A stretch of 47,065 bases of DNA from contig JAIOQY010000069.1 of NCBI GenBank assembly GCA_021108435.1, forward strand, positions 1-47,065. The letters are read 5' to 3'. A program made the position numbers and the translations under genes. Below are positions 32,440 through 40,881 of the stretch, one piece after another; position 1 is the first letter of the stretch; each line of letters starts with the position of its first letter. Under the pieces are notes generated by a model. That model was not told the origin of the DNA, did no database searches, and was given only the letters and a program-made list of their open reading frames with translations. This DNA comes from Candidatus Aegiribacteria sp. GTDB taxonomy: Bacteria; Fermentibacterota; Fermentibacteria; Fermentibacterales; JCC-6.

Positions 32440-33412
32440 AGAACTCGAGAAACAGATTGAATCGGAAAAACCTCTGCTGGATAAACTGGAGTCTGTTTTT
32501 TCCAGTGTTATCGTTGGGCAGGATGAATTCCGTCAGGGATTAATGACTGCGCTTCTCTGTGATGGTCATGTTCTTATCGAAGGTGTGCCAGGACTGGCAA
32601 AAACGCTTGCTGCCAGAACTCTTTCCAGGTGCGTAATGGCATCATTCTCAAGATTGCAGTTCACGCCTGATCTTCTGCCTGCGGATCTGACAGGCACAAT
32701 GATATTTCAACCGGAAACAAGTACATTCACCGCAAGAAAAGGACCTCTTTTCGCGCAGTTCATACTTGCTGATGAAATTAACAGAGCTCCGGCCAAGGTT
32801 CAGAGCGCTCTGCTAGAGGCAATGCAGGAGCGACAGGTTACATTCGGCGGCAAGACATATCCTCTGCCGTCTCCATTCTTCGTTATGGCCACACAGAATC
32901 CGATTGAACAGGAGGGCACTTATCCGTTGCCTGAAGCTCAGGTGGACAGATTTATAATGAAACTGAAAATCGACTACCCAACAGCTGTTGAGGAAGTTGA
33001 AATATTACGAAGGACAGGAGGCAAACCTCTTCCGGATATTGAACCGGTGATATCAACTGAAAAGGTTATAGAACTTCAGAAACTCTCCTCCAGCGTAATC
33101 GTTGAAGATGGAGTACTTGACTATATGGTCAGGCTGGTTTCCGCCACACGGCACCCGAGACAGGCTGGATTGAAGGATATTGATGATCTCATCACCGTTG
33201 GAGCCAGTCCAAGAGGCTCACTTGGTCTTCTTGCAGCATCAAGAGCGAGGGCATTCCTCCACGGATCATCATTTGTTTCACCTTCAACAGTAAAAGAAGT
33301 TGCTCATGATGTTCTCAGACACAGAATAATTCTCTCATTCGAAGCTGAAGCGGAAGAAGTGGGTGTAGAGGAGATAATAGACAGAATACTAAACAGGATT
33401 CCGGTCAAGTAA
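32420..33412 (+). CDS. MoxR family AAA+ ATPase
   Basis: This 330-residue chaperone-like ATPase has Walker A GVPGLAKT at about 55-62, Walker B FILADEINRAP, sensor-type FVMATQNPIEQEGTYPLPEA, and a C-terminal AAA lid. MoxR proteins work with von Willebrand A-domain partners, here the DUF58 and Bat proteins encoded directly downstream, in maturation or stress tolerance. The ATG at 32420 has GGGAGG seven bases upstream, so the 20-base overlap with the mutase gene is real. Confidence 0.95.
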   Translation: MSRQLIEELEKQIESEKPLLDKLESVFSSVIVGQDEFRQGLMTALLCDGHVLIEGVPGLAKTLAARTLSRCVMASFSRLQFTPDLLPADLTGTMIFQPETSTFTARKGPLFAQFILADEINRAPAKVQSALLEAMQERQVTFGGKTYPLPSPFFVMATQNPIEQEGTYPLPEAQVDRFIMKLKIDYPTAVEEVEILRRTGGKPLPDIEPVISTEKVIELQKLSSSVIVEDGVLDYMVRLVSATRHPRQAGLKDIDDLITVGASPRGSLGLLAASRARAFLHGSSFVSPSTVKEVAHDVLRHRIILSFEAEAEEVGVEEIIDRILNRIPVK

Positions 33413-33426
33413 CAGAGATTATTTTC

Positions 33427-34311
33427 ATGGAAAATGTACACTCACTGTTCAAACGCGTCAGAAGGATTGAACTCCAGACAAGGAAACTTGTAGCACAGCT
33501 TGTCGGGGGAGATTACTCATCAATCTTCCGAGGCCAGGGAATGGAGTTCTCTGATCTCAGAGAATATTCAGAAGGAGATGACCCGAAACTCATCGATTGG
33601 AATGTCTATGCAAGAACCAGGATTCCATATGTAAAAATATTCAGGGAGGAACGTGAGTTACTGGTTCTTCTTGCTGTCGATCTCTCAGGCAGTCTTCGAT
33701 TTGGATCACTTAATCTTACAAAAGCAGAACGTGTTGCTGAAGTAGCAGCTGTACTGGCACTTTCAGCATCTCAAAGTAATGATCGAGTCGGAATGCTGAC
33801 TTTTTCCGACCAGGTTCATGAATATGTCCCGCCGGACAAGGGGAGGAAACACGCTCTTGGTCTTGTACGGCGAATCCTTCAGGTTCCTGACAGACAGGCA
33901 CCGGCAGACCTTGATAAAGCTCTGAAGTACATGGGTCGCGTACTCAACAGAAGGGCTCTCGTATTCATCATCAGTGATTTCAGAATACCGGGGGGCAGCA
34001 AACTTCTTCATGCAACTGTACAGAAGCATGATGTTGTAGGAATACATGTCTTTGACCCCAGAGAAATTCACCTGCCGCCTATGGGACACGTTCGATTCCG
34101 CTATCCGGAAACAGGGAAAGAACAGGTTGTGAATACAAGTTCCCGAACCTGGAGAGATAAATTCGCCTATCAGGTACGTCTTGTTCAGGCTGAAAGAGAG
34201 AAACTATGCAAAGACAACAGACTTGACCTGATAAGTATTTCAACGGCCGATAATCTTGTGCTGCCCCTTAGAAGATTCTTCGAACTCAGGAAAAAGCGGA
34301 GACGCCATTGA
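33427..34311 (+). CDS. DUF58 domain protein
   Basis: This is a 294-residue cytosolic protein. The DUF58 signature GDYSSIFRGQGMEFSDLREY is followed by GDDPKLIDWNVYART, and then by a vWA-like domain with the metal-site motif DLSGS and VFIISDFRIP. It is the standard partner of MoxR ATPases. Its stop overlaps the candidate starts of the next gene. Confidence 0.94.
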   Translation: MENVHSLFKRVRRIELQTRKLVAQLVGGDYSSIFRGQGMEFSDLREYSEGDDPKLIDWNVYARTRIPYVKIFREERELLVLLAVDLSGSLRFGSLNLTKAERVAEVAAVLALSASQSNDRVGMLTFSDQVHEYVPPDKGRKHALGLVRRILQVPDRQAPADLDKALKYMGRVLNRRALVFIISDFRIPGGSKLLHATVQKHDVVGIHVFDPREIHLPPMGHVRFRYPETGKEQVVNTSSRTWRDKFAYQVRLVQAEREKLCKDNRLDLISISTADNLVLPLRRFFELRKKRRRH

Positions 34312-35168
34312 TGATAGATTTTCTTATAATGATTTCGCTTGTCTCCGGAAGCGAAGCAGTTTCATGTTCTCTCGGGATTCCCGTAACAGTCGAATACCCT
34401 GTACCGGATGGCTGGACAGTTGAATTGCTTGAATCTTCAGAGAACTGGCATGTGCTTGAGCAGGATGCCGGCATTGTGACACTTGTCCCGCTTTCCCTTG
34501 ACACACTCGATCTTCCTATGCTCGGAGCTCACTCGGACTCTCTTGAGGAACTCTTTGCTCCGCCTGTTCTTCTGGTGCAGCGAACCATGCCGGATTCGGT
34601 CTGGATGGTTTCGGTTTTCCCATCTCCCCTTGGAATTGATATTCCTCCTGGATTTCCAGAAAACTACCTGAATCAGCATAGATTCTGGGAGGAATGGAAA
34701 AAGGCTCCTCCAACTTCATGGCTGTTTCCAATGCTGCTTATCGGTGTTATCACCATTATTGCTGTATTATCGTGGCTGTACTACAGAAAAAAGAAAAAAC
34801 TGTCAGGCACAGAAGATATTCATGCGGGAGAAAAGAAACTTCTATCTCCTCTGGATGAAGTAAAAGCGCTTATTGATTCACCAGCGTTCGCTAACGGTGA
34901 TTGGATCACCTATTACAGAGATGTGGACAAATTGCTCAGAGACACAGTATTTTTCCGCTTCAAAATATCCAACCGCGCCCTTACATGGCGTCAAATTATC
35001 AGACTTACCCATTCGGAAAAGGACGGCAGGAAATTCACCGAGGATTCTACCGAACTCATAGAAGAGATTACCCTTCAGAGATACGCGTCATGGGGTGGTT
35101 CAAGAGAAAGAGCTGAGAGATTTACATCGAAGCTGTCTTCCATCAGAAGGGACTGGCATCTTCGATGA
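34311..35168 (+). CDS. Membrane-anchored protein of the Bat cluster (DUF4381-like)
   Basis: This 285-residue protein has a short hydrophobic N-terminus (FLIMISLVSG), a periplasmic beta-rich part of about 125 residues, and one membrane helix (SWLFPMLLIGVITIIAVLSW). A cytoplasmic helical tail of about 115 residues contains YYRDVDKLLRDTVFFRFKI and ALTWRQII, in the style of DUF4381 proteins that occupy this slot between DUF58 and BatA genes. The start is ATG 34311 or the TTG just before it; GGAG at 34298 fits either. The stop overlaps the batA start (ATGA). Confidence 0.82.
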   Translation: MIDFLIMISLVSGSEAVSCSLGIPVTVEYPVPDGWTVELLESSENWHVLEQDAGIVTLVPLSLDTLDLPMLGAHSDSLEELFAPPVLLVQRTMPDSVWMVSVFPSPLGIDIPPGFPENYLNQHRFWEEWKKAPPTSWLFPMLLIGVITIIAVLSWLYYRKKKKLSGTEDIHAGEKKLLSPLDEVKALIDSPAFANGDWITYYRDVDKLLRDTVFFRFKISNRALTWRQIIRLTHSEKDGRKFTEDSTELIEEITLQRYASWGGSRERAERFTSKLSSIRRDWHLR

Positions 35169-36103
35169 ATTTCCAGTTTCTGCCGGCTTTATTGGGGTTT
35201 CCATTCCTTTTGATTATTCTGCAGTTTTTCTTCAGAAAGGTTAAGACTCACTCTCAGACATATACCGGACCTTTTTCCTTTCCCTCTGTAAACAGCAATT
35301 CGGGAAATAGAGTATCCAGCCTTCTGCAATGGATCGGGTTCGCACTTCTGTTCATCGCACTCGCACGCCCACAGTACGGCTTTGAGAGACTTCCAGAAGC
35401 TGGTGAGGGACTGGATATCATAATAACTCTGGATGTTTCAGGAAGTATGACTCAAAGTGATTACTATCCAAGCAGACTTGCAGCCGCTAAAAAAGCAGCT
35501 CTGACATTCATAAACGGAAGACCAAACGACAGAATAGGTCTGGTGATCTACGCGGAACAACCTAGAGCCATCTGTCCGCCTACTTTTGATCATTCGACGC
35601 TTGAGAGATTCATTCAGAGCGCTTCAATCGGTACCCTTCAGGATGGAACCGCTATCGGAGCAGGTCTCGCAGTAGCAGCCAGAGGGTTTGACTATTCACA
35701 AACAGCCAGAAGAGTGATCGTCCTCATTTCAGATGGTGAAGACACCTCCTCCCGGATTGATCCCATTACTGTTGCGCAGGCTGTCAATACCATTCATGGG
35801 GACAGCCTGAGAGTATATACCGTTGCCATCGGTACTCCTTCTTCAGAAGAAGGACTTGGAGTTGACAGGGAAACTCTCTCAGCTATCGCCGGATTGAACG
35901 GAGGCAGACTTTTCAATGTTGAATCGCCGCAGGAGCTTGATGAGGTTTACTGCGCAATTGATTCGCTTGAAGCTTCTACTCTTCCTCCAGAAGGTCTTTT
36001 CGTATACAGAGATTCTTACATGCAATTTCTTGTGTGGGGACTGATGCTACTTGCGGTTTCAAGTGTTCTTAAATGGCGCGTTTTCAAGGTTGTGGGTGAC
36101 TGA
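35165..36103 (+). CDS. batA: BatA-like vWA membrane protein
   Basis: This 312-residue inner-membrane protein has two N-terminal helices (about 5-22 and 52-70) flanking a basic loop, then a vWA domain with complete metal-ion site D90-V-S-G-S and VLISDGEDTSS. A C-terminal helix spans about 285-305 (FLVWGLMLLAVSSVL). BatA/BatB pairs were first described as aerotolerance proteins in Bacteroides. They probably present metal-dependent ligand-binding domains to the periplasm. It shares one base with the next gene (TGATG). Confidence 0.93.
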   Translation: MNFQFLPALLGFPFLLIILQFFFRKVKTHSQTYTGPFSFPSVNSNSGNRVSSLLQWIGFALLFIALARPQYGFERLPEAGEGLDIIITLDVSGSMTQSDYYPSRLAAAKKAALTFINGRPNDRIGLVIYAEQPRAICPPTFDHSTLERFIQSASIGTLQDGTAIGAGLAVAARGFDYSQTARRVIVLISDGEDTSSRIDPITVAQAVNTIHGDSLRVYTVAIGTPSSEEGLGVDRETLSAIAGLNGGRLFNVESPQELDEVYCAIDSLEASTLPPEGLFVYRDSYMQFLVWGLMLLAVSSVLKWRVFKVVGD

Positions 36104-37089
36104 TGGGATTCCAGCACCCTTTCCTGCTTCTCCTGCTCCTTCTGGCACCTGTTTACTGGTGGTTGAGGAAAAAGTGGCTTAATTCTGAAATGAAACTGTT
36201 AAGAGTATTTGTCAGACCTGTTCTCTGGGACAAAGTCAGAATTCATCCTCCACCGGAGAGATCATTCTCAATTACCCTCTGGGTGACCGGTTTGATTCTT
36301 TCAGTAATAGCTCTGAGTGGTCCAACCTGGGGTCGATCATCTGCCATAGTTTCAACAGGAGGGAAGAACCTCGTAATAGCTCTGGATATCTCTCAATCCA
36401 TGTCATCTCTGGATGAAGCCCCATCCAGAATTGTCAGGGCTAATGCGGAGATAAGAAGGCTGATAGAAGAACTTGACGATGTACGAATAGCACTCGTGAT
36501 ATTCTCAGGAAGTTCCAGACTTGCATCTCCTCTGACCCTGGACAGGAAATTTCTCCTGAGCAGACTACCTGATGATACATGGAGCAACACCGATATTGTC
36601 CGCGGAACACAACTTGGAAATCTTGTGGATATAATGGTGTCTGCGCTACCTGAAATGGATCTTGAAGCCCGTCTTGGAATAGTATTCAGTGATGGAGGGT
36701 TTCATGATTACGCGACTGCAAGCGCGATAGAAACCGCGAAAGCAAACAATATGCGTCTTTTGACAGTGGGAGTCGGAGGACCTGTTGAAATGACGATACC
36801 TCTTGAAAATGGAGGCATTCTCCTTGATACGGCAGGAGATACAGTGAGAACAGTTCTTGAGGAAGAATCTCTCATGAAACTGGCTTCTGAAACAGGGGGG
36901 GTATATCTACCACTGTCTCAGACTGATGATCTCTCGTCCATTGTTCAGGTATTTCTGGAACATATTTCCGATGAAAACAGTGAGTTTGCATCAGGCGGTT
37001 CCACTTCTACCAGGAGATACCAGTACTTCCTTGGAGCTGCTCTGATACTCTTTTCTCTTGCGATTGCTGTTGAGAGGAAGGGCAAATGA
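36103..37089 (+). CDS. batB: BatB-like vWA membrane protein
   Basis: This 328-residue paralogue of the preceding protein has N-terminal helices at about 3-17 and 58-75, a vWA domain with metal-ion site D95-I-S-Q-S, and a terminal helix (YFLGAALILFSLAIAV) followed by a basic end. The start follows TGATG overlap and the stop is in ATGA overlap with the next gene. It likely forms a complex with BatA and the TPR protein. Confidence 0.92.
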   Translation: MGFQHPFLLLLLLLAPVYWWLRKKWLNSEMKLLRVFVRPVLWDKVRIHPPPERSFSITLWVTGLILSVIALSGPTWGRSSAIVSTGGKNLVIALDISQSMSSLDEAPSRIVRANAEIRRLIEELDDVRIALVIFSGSSRLASPLTLDRKFLLSRLPDDTWSNTDIVRGTQLGNLVDIMVSALPEMDLEARLGIVFSDGGFHDYATASAIETAKANNMRLLTVGVGGPVEMTIPLENGGILLDTAGDTVRTVLEEESLMKLASETGGVYLPLSQTDDLSSIVQVFLEHISDENSEFASGGSTSTRRYQYFLGAALILFSLAIAVERKGK

Positions 37090-37775
37090 TTTTCCTTCTC
37101 ATGATACTTCAGCTTCAAAGTAACCTCGCGCCTGCTGAACTCGCGGAGATCGCGGCACAGTACTTTCTTGATGAACAATATTCGAGCGCGATCGGAGCCT
37201 TGTCGGAACTCTTTTCAAGGATGCCCGAAAGGGGAAGAATACTCTATAATCTTGCTTCATCTCAATTCATGGCGGATTCTCTGTCGGTTGCCGATTCAAT
37301 TCTTTCCATGGATATCACTGATGTGGGAGATGATACACTCATGCTTGCAAGGGATCTTACTTCTCTCGCACTTGCCATCAAGGAAAACGATTACGCCGGA
37401 GTAGAGTCATCAGTACACTTTCTTCGAACTGCTGTATCAGATGGTCTCTCTCTGAAATGCGAGAATACCGGACTTGAGGCTGGACTTAACTGGCTTGACA
37501 ATCACGAACCCCCTGAGGATCAACAGGATCAGAGCGAAGATCAGCAGGATCAGAACGAAGATCAGCAGGATCAGAGCGAAGACCAGCAGGATCAGAGCGA
37601 AGACCAGCAGGATCAGAGCGAAGACCAGCAGGATGAGCAACAGCCTCCGCCGCAGATCACTGAAATGACACCTGAACAGGCACAGGCCATTCTGGATCTC
37701 GTGGAAGACAGCAATCAGGCGGAGGATTCAACCGGGGCGAAGAAAATGGGTTATCCAGCGGGACCAATATGGTAA
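37086..37775 (+). CDS. batC: BatC-like TPR protein with DQQDQSE repeats
   Basis: This 229-residue protein has a short hydrophobic N-terminus and a TPR-like helical region at about 15-140 (IAAQYFLDEQYSSAIGALSE, ILYNLASSQFMADSLSVADS). A highly acidic, Gln-rich run of five complete DQQDQ(S/N)E heptads and a partial sixth follows (about 145-186). The tail is MTPEQAQAILDLVEDSNQAE, the ending typical of BatC/BatE-like proteins. The heptads are exact DNA repeats (see separate entry) and probably form a flexible acidic linker. It overlaps batB by four bases and the BatD-like gene by seven. Confidence 0.88.
   Translation: MIFLLMILQLQSNLAPAELAEIAAQYFLDEQYSSAIGALSELFSRMPERGRILYNLASSQFMADSLSVADSILSMDITDVGDDTLMLARDLTSLALAIKENDYAGVESSVHFLRTAVSDGLSLKCENTGLEAGLNWLDNHEPPEDQQDQSEDQQDQNEDQQDQSEDQQDQSEDQQDQSEDQQDEQQPPPQITEMTPEQAQAILDLVEDSNQAEDSTGAKKMGYPAGPIW
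37518..37640 (+). repeat. 21-bp coding minisatellite in the BatC-like gene
   Basis: Five complete copies and one partial copy of a 21-base unit (GATCAGCAGGATCAGAGCGAA and close variants) are in frame, each coding for seven residues. Changes between copies are single-base (GAT/GAC, CAA/CAG, AGC/AAC), indicating recent expansion. Copy number can change by whole units without breaking the frame. Confidence 0.95.
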
Positions 37776-39340
37776 TTCTGCTGTGGTTTCTGTCTCTTTT
37801 CACCTTACTTCCTGATATTGAAGTCTCTTTGCCGGATTCTGTACGAACCGGCAATCCCTTCTCTGTTGATATCACTCTCACCGGTATGGATATCAGAAAT
37901 GTTGAATGCGCCCCTCTTTGTTCTGATGGACTGAGATTCCAGGGCAGCAATACGATGCATTCATTTTCCAGTATAACCACATCATCAGGAAGTTCGATAA
38001 ACTCGGAAACTATTCTATCGATTAACTTCATGTCGATTGAAGATGGAATCCACACGGTTGGACCATTCAGAATAACTTCCTATGGAACATTAATCTGTGA
38101 AATCCCTGCTGATTCGATTATTTCATCCGGTCATACTCCTGATACAGGAAGCACACCGAGCAGTACCGAATCTGAAGTACTTGCATGGATTGAAATCGAG
38201 ATTGATACTGCCGGTCGAGTATATCCAGGACAGTCTTTCCAGATCGATTACTATATATATAAAACCCAGAGAAACGCTGAAATTGTTGACCTCTATCTCG
38301 ATGCAGCCGAGTACGCTTCTTCCGGTCTTATTGAGGACGCAAATGAACTTACATGGGTAAGATGCAAGAACGGTCATTTCAAGACATGGCTTGCCACATT
38401 GGAAATAACTCCAGCTTTTGCCTGCAGCCTTGAGCTGCCCGTCCTGCGGGGCAGGATCGGCATCCCTGGAGGATTCTTACATAGATCACTTGAACAGCAA
38501 ATATCCTCTGAAGGTTCATGGCTGGCAGTATATCCATTTCCCGAAGAAGAACAGCCTGCTGATTTCACGGGAATAACAGAAGAGATCTTCTTCAGTCTGG
38601 ATGAAATTCTGAGTGGTTACAGTCAGTCAGGAGAGAAATGTATTCAGCTCTCCGCAACCGGTCCTGGAGCATCACAGCTCGAGTCTTTGCCTTCTCTGAC
38701 AATCAGCGGTCCGGCATCAATGCTTTCCGGTCCATTACTCAGCGAACCTGATGGGGGAGAGGTCACATGCCGGATTGTTATTGAACCGAGTGATACCGGC
38801 ATCGTTGTCATTGGTCCGGACAGTCTTGCATGGTTCGACACCGACTCAGAGCTTTACCATCAGGCTATCATTCCATCCTGTACGCTTTCGGTGCATGTCA
38901 CCTGTCATACGACTTCTGTTGAAACTGATTTCAGCGATGATAATCGAAATTCCTCCTTATTACTGATTCTTTCTTCTTTTCTACTTGTATCTCTGGTCGT
39001 ATTCCTTGTAATGAGGAAAAGAATCAGCCGAAACAGTTCGAAGGAGAATATCAACGATGCGCAAGATCCGGAAGAACTGCTCACCGCGCTTGAATACGAA
39101 CTTTCTGAACTTCTGACGGGTTCTCCATGCTACATGGGTTCTGAAGAGCTTGATGAAGCGCTTGATGCCAGAGATACTGACAGTATTTTAAAAGGCAGAC
39201 TTCTTCGTCAATGGAAAGATATTGAACTCATGCTGTCTGGAAGAAAGATATCCGGCGAACAGCTTGATCGTCTGAAGCGAACATGTATCGAACTAGTTCA
39301 GGAGCTGTCCACTGATCTGGATCACGATGTTTCCCGCTGA
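37769..39340 (+). CDS. batD: BatD-like protein (oxygen-tolerance family)
   Basis: This 523-residue protein has a signal peptide (VILLWFLSLFTLLP). An extracytoplasmic region of beta-sandwich domains begins IEVSLPDSVRTGNPFSVDIT, the usual BatD opening, with VYPGQSFQIDYYIYKTQ in the second domain. One membrane helix spans about 393-410 (SLLLILSSFLLVSLVVFLVM). A cytoplasmic acidic helical tail of about 110 residues follows. It closes the moxR-bat operon. A 77-base gap with no clear terminator separates it from the symporter gene. Confidence 0.9.
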   Translation: MVILLWFLSLFTLLPDIEVSLPDSVRTGNPFSVDITLTGMDIRNVECAPLCSDGLRFQGSNTMHSFSSITTSSGSSINSETILSINFMSIEDGIHTVGPFRITSYGTLICEIPADSIISSGHTPDTGSTPSSTESEVLAWIEIEIDTAGRVYPGQSFQIDYYIYKTQRNAEIVDLYLDAAEYASSGLIEDANELTWVRCKNGHFKTWLATLEITPAFACSLELPVLRGRIGIPGGFLHRSLEQQISSEGSWLAVYPFPEEEQPADFTGITEEIFFSLDEILSGYSQSGEKCIQLSATGPGASQLESLPSLTISGPASMLSGPLLSEPDGGEVTCRIVIEPSDTGIVVIGPDSLAWFDTDSELYHQAIIPSCTLSVHVTCHTTSVETDFSDDNRNSSLLLILSSFLLVSLVVFLVMRKRISRNSSKENINDAQDPEELLTALEYELSELLTGSPCYMGSEELDEALDARDTDSILKGRLLRQWKDIELMLSGRKISGEQLDRLKRTCIELVQELSTDLDHDVSR

Positions 39341-39417
39341 TGGGGGTGTTCCGGTAATTCTTCATGCCTATATTCAGAGATTGAAATAAAATGTCTTAAC
39401 CTTCAGGAGTATGAGGA

Positions 39418-40860
39418 ATGCTTGTTAATTACCTTGCAGTAGGGGCGTATGCGGTTCTTATCATGATAATTGGTCTTTTAGGAATGCGGAAAACCCGTTC
39501 TTACAACGATTTCCTTCTCGGCGGTGGTAAAGTTGGTCCATGGATGACCGCGTTTTCCTACGGCACCGCATACTTCTCAGCTGTACTTTTTATAGGCTTC
39601 GCAGGCAAACTTGGCTGGGGATTCGGTCTCTCCGCTCTCTGGATAGCCCTTGGTAATTCATTAATAGGTGTACTTGGTGTCTGGCTTCTGCTTGGTCACA
39701 GGATAAAATCGGCAACTCATTCCCTCGGCGTCAAAACAATGCCTGAATATCTGGAAGCAAGATTCAACAGTCCATTTCTGAAAGGTTTCACTGCTGTCGC
39801 CATTTTTGTATTCTTCATACCTTATACTGCAGCGGTCTTCATGGGATTGAGCTACCTCTTCGAATCCACATTTCAGCTTCCATATGCATGGATACTGCTT
39901 TTCATGGGGCTGTTTACGGGTGTATACCTTATAATGGGCGGATACAGATCCATGGCAATGATTGATGTTATCTTCGGAATCGTTATGACTATAGGTGTTC
40001 TCGTTCTTTTCCGTTTTACTCTGGAAAAGGGAGGAGGCTTACCGAACATAATCTCAAGTCTTAAAGCGATTGAACCAAAACTTATTGGCTCTGTAGGACC
40101 ACCTGGCATTATTCCACTGCTCTCTCTGGTCTTCCTGACCAGTGTAGCCCCTTTCGCGATGCCTCAGCTCGTTCAGAAATTTTACGCTGTCCGCGACCGG
40201 AAAGCAGTCAGGATAGGTACCGTAGCTTCTACTATTTTTGCTCTTCTTGTAACCGGGATAGCCTACTTCACGGGAGCGCTTACAAGGGTATTCCTTTCTC
40301 CCGCAAACACTCCAGAAGCATTTGGAGAAGGTGGAACACCAATTTTTGACGCTTTAATGCCGGAGCTTCTGACAACAGTGATTCCCGGAGCTCTCTCTGT
40401 TATTATTCTGCTCCTTGTTCTCTCAGCATCGATGTCCACACTTGCAGCTCTTGTTCTGATATCCAGCTCAACTGTTACTAAGGATTTTTATCACGGTTTC
40501 ATCAATAAGAAAGCCTCAGACAGAACACTTACAAAACTGGGCAGGCTGAGCAGCGGATTCTTCATTATTCTGTCAATGATTCTGGCCTGGCAGAAACCCG
40601 CTGTAATAGTAACCATATTGTCAATATCCTGGGGTGCTATAGCTTCGGTGTTCCTCGGACCATTTATCTGGGGACTGTTCTCAAAAATGATCGGGAAAGC
40701 CGGAGCCATAACTGCATCCACTATGGGGCTTTCCGTATGCCTGATACTCTTCATCCTGTGGGGCGCTTCAAAGGTTCCCCAGGCTGCTTCCACAGGTATG
40801 CTTGTATCCCTTATCATCCCTGCTCTGTTTGTCGGTTATCGAAAGCTCAGATCAACATGA
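39418..40860 (+). CDS. Sodium:solute symporter family protein
   Basis: This 480-residue inner-membrane transporter of the SSF/PutP type has about 13 hydrophobic helices. Family hallmarks are SYNDFLLGGGKVGPWMTAFS in the first loop, GLSALWIALGN, the conserved KTMPEYLEARF, and VLSASMSTLAALVLISSSTVTKDFY, which contains the Ser-rich sodium-site helix and the signature (S-T-L-x-S/A...). Substrates in this family include proline, pantothenate, acetate and sugars; none can be assigned. AGGAG at 39404 lies nine bases before the ATG. It is 21 bases upstream of the kinase gene and may be sensed or co-regulated with it. Confidence 0.93.
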   Translation: MLVNYLAVGAYAVLIMIIGLLGMRKTRSYNDFLLGGGKVGPWMTAFSYGTAYFSAVLFIGFAGKLGWGFGLSALWIALGNSLIGVLGVWLLLGHRIKSATHSLGVKTMPEYLEARFNSPFLKGFTAVAIFVFFIPYTAAVFMGLSYLFESTFQLPYAWILLFMGLFTGVYLIMGGYRSMAMIDVIFGIVMTIGVLVLFRFTLEKGGGLPNIISSLKAIEPKLIGSVGPPGIIPLLSLVFLTSVAPFAMPQLVQKFYAVRDRKAVRIGTVASTIFALLVTGIAYFTGALTRVFLSPANTPEAFGEGGTPIFDALMPELLTTVIPGALSVIILLLVLSASMSTLAALVLISSSTVTKDFYHGFINKKASDRTLTKLGRLSSGFFIILSMILAWQKPAVIVTILSISWGAIASVFLGPFIWGLFSKMIGKAGAITASTMGLSVCLILFILWGASKVPQAASTGMLVSLIIPALFVGYRKLRST

Positions 40861-40881
40861 TAATATTTGAGAGGATGTGTC

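Noticed and set aside
37437-37640. Minus-strand and alternate-frame open frames over the BatC repeat tract
   Set aside because: They are low-complexity shadows of the 21-bp repeats (Leu/Ile/Val or Arg/Ile/Ser periodic strings) with no ribosome binding site.
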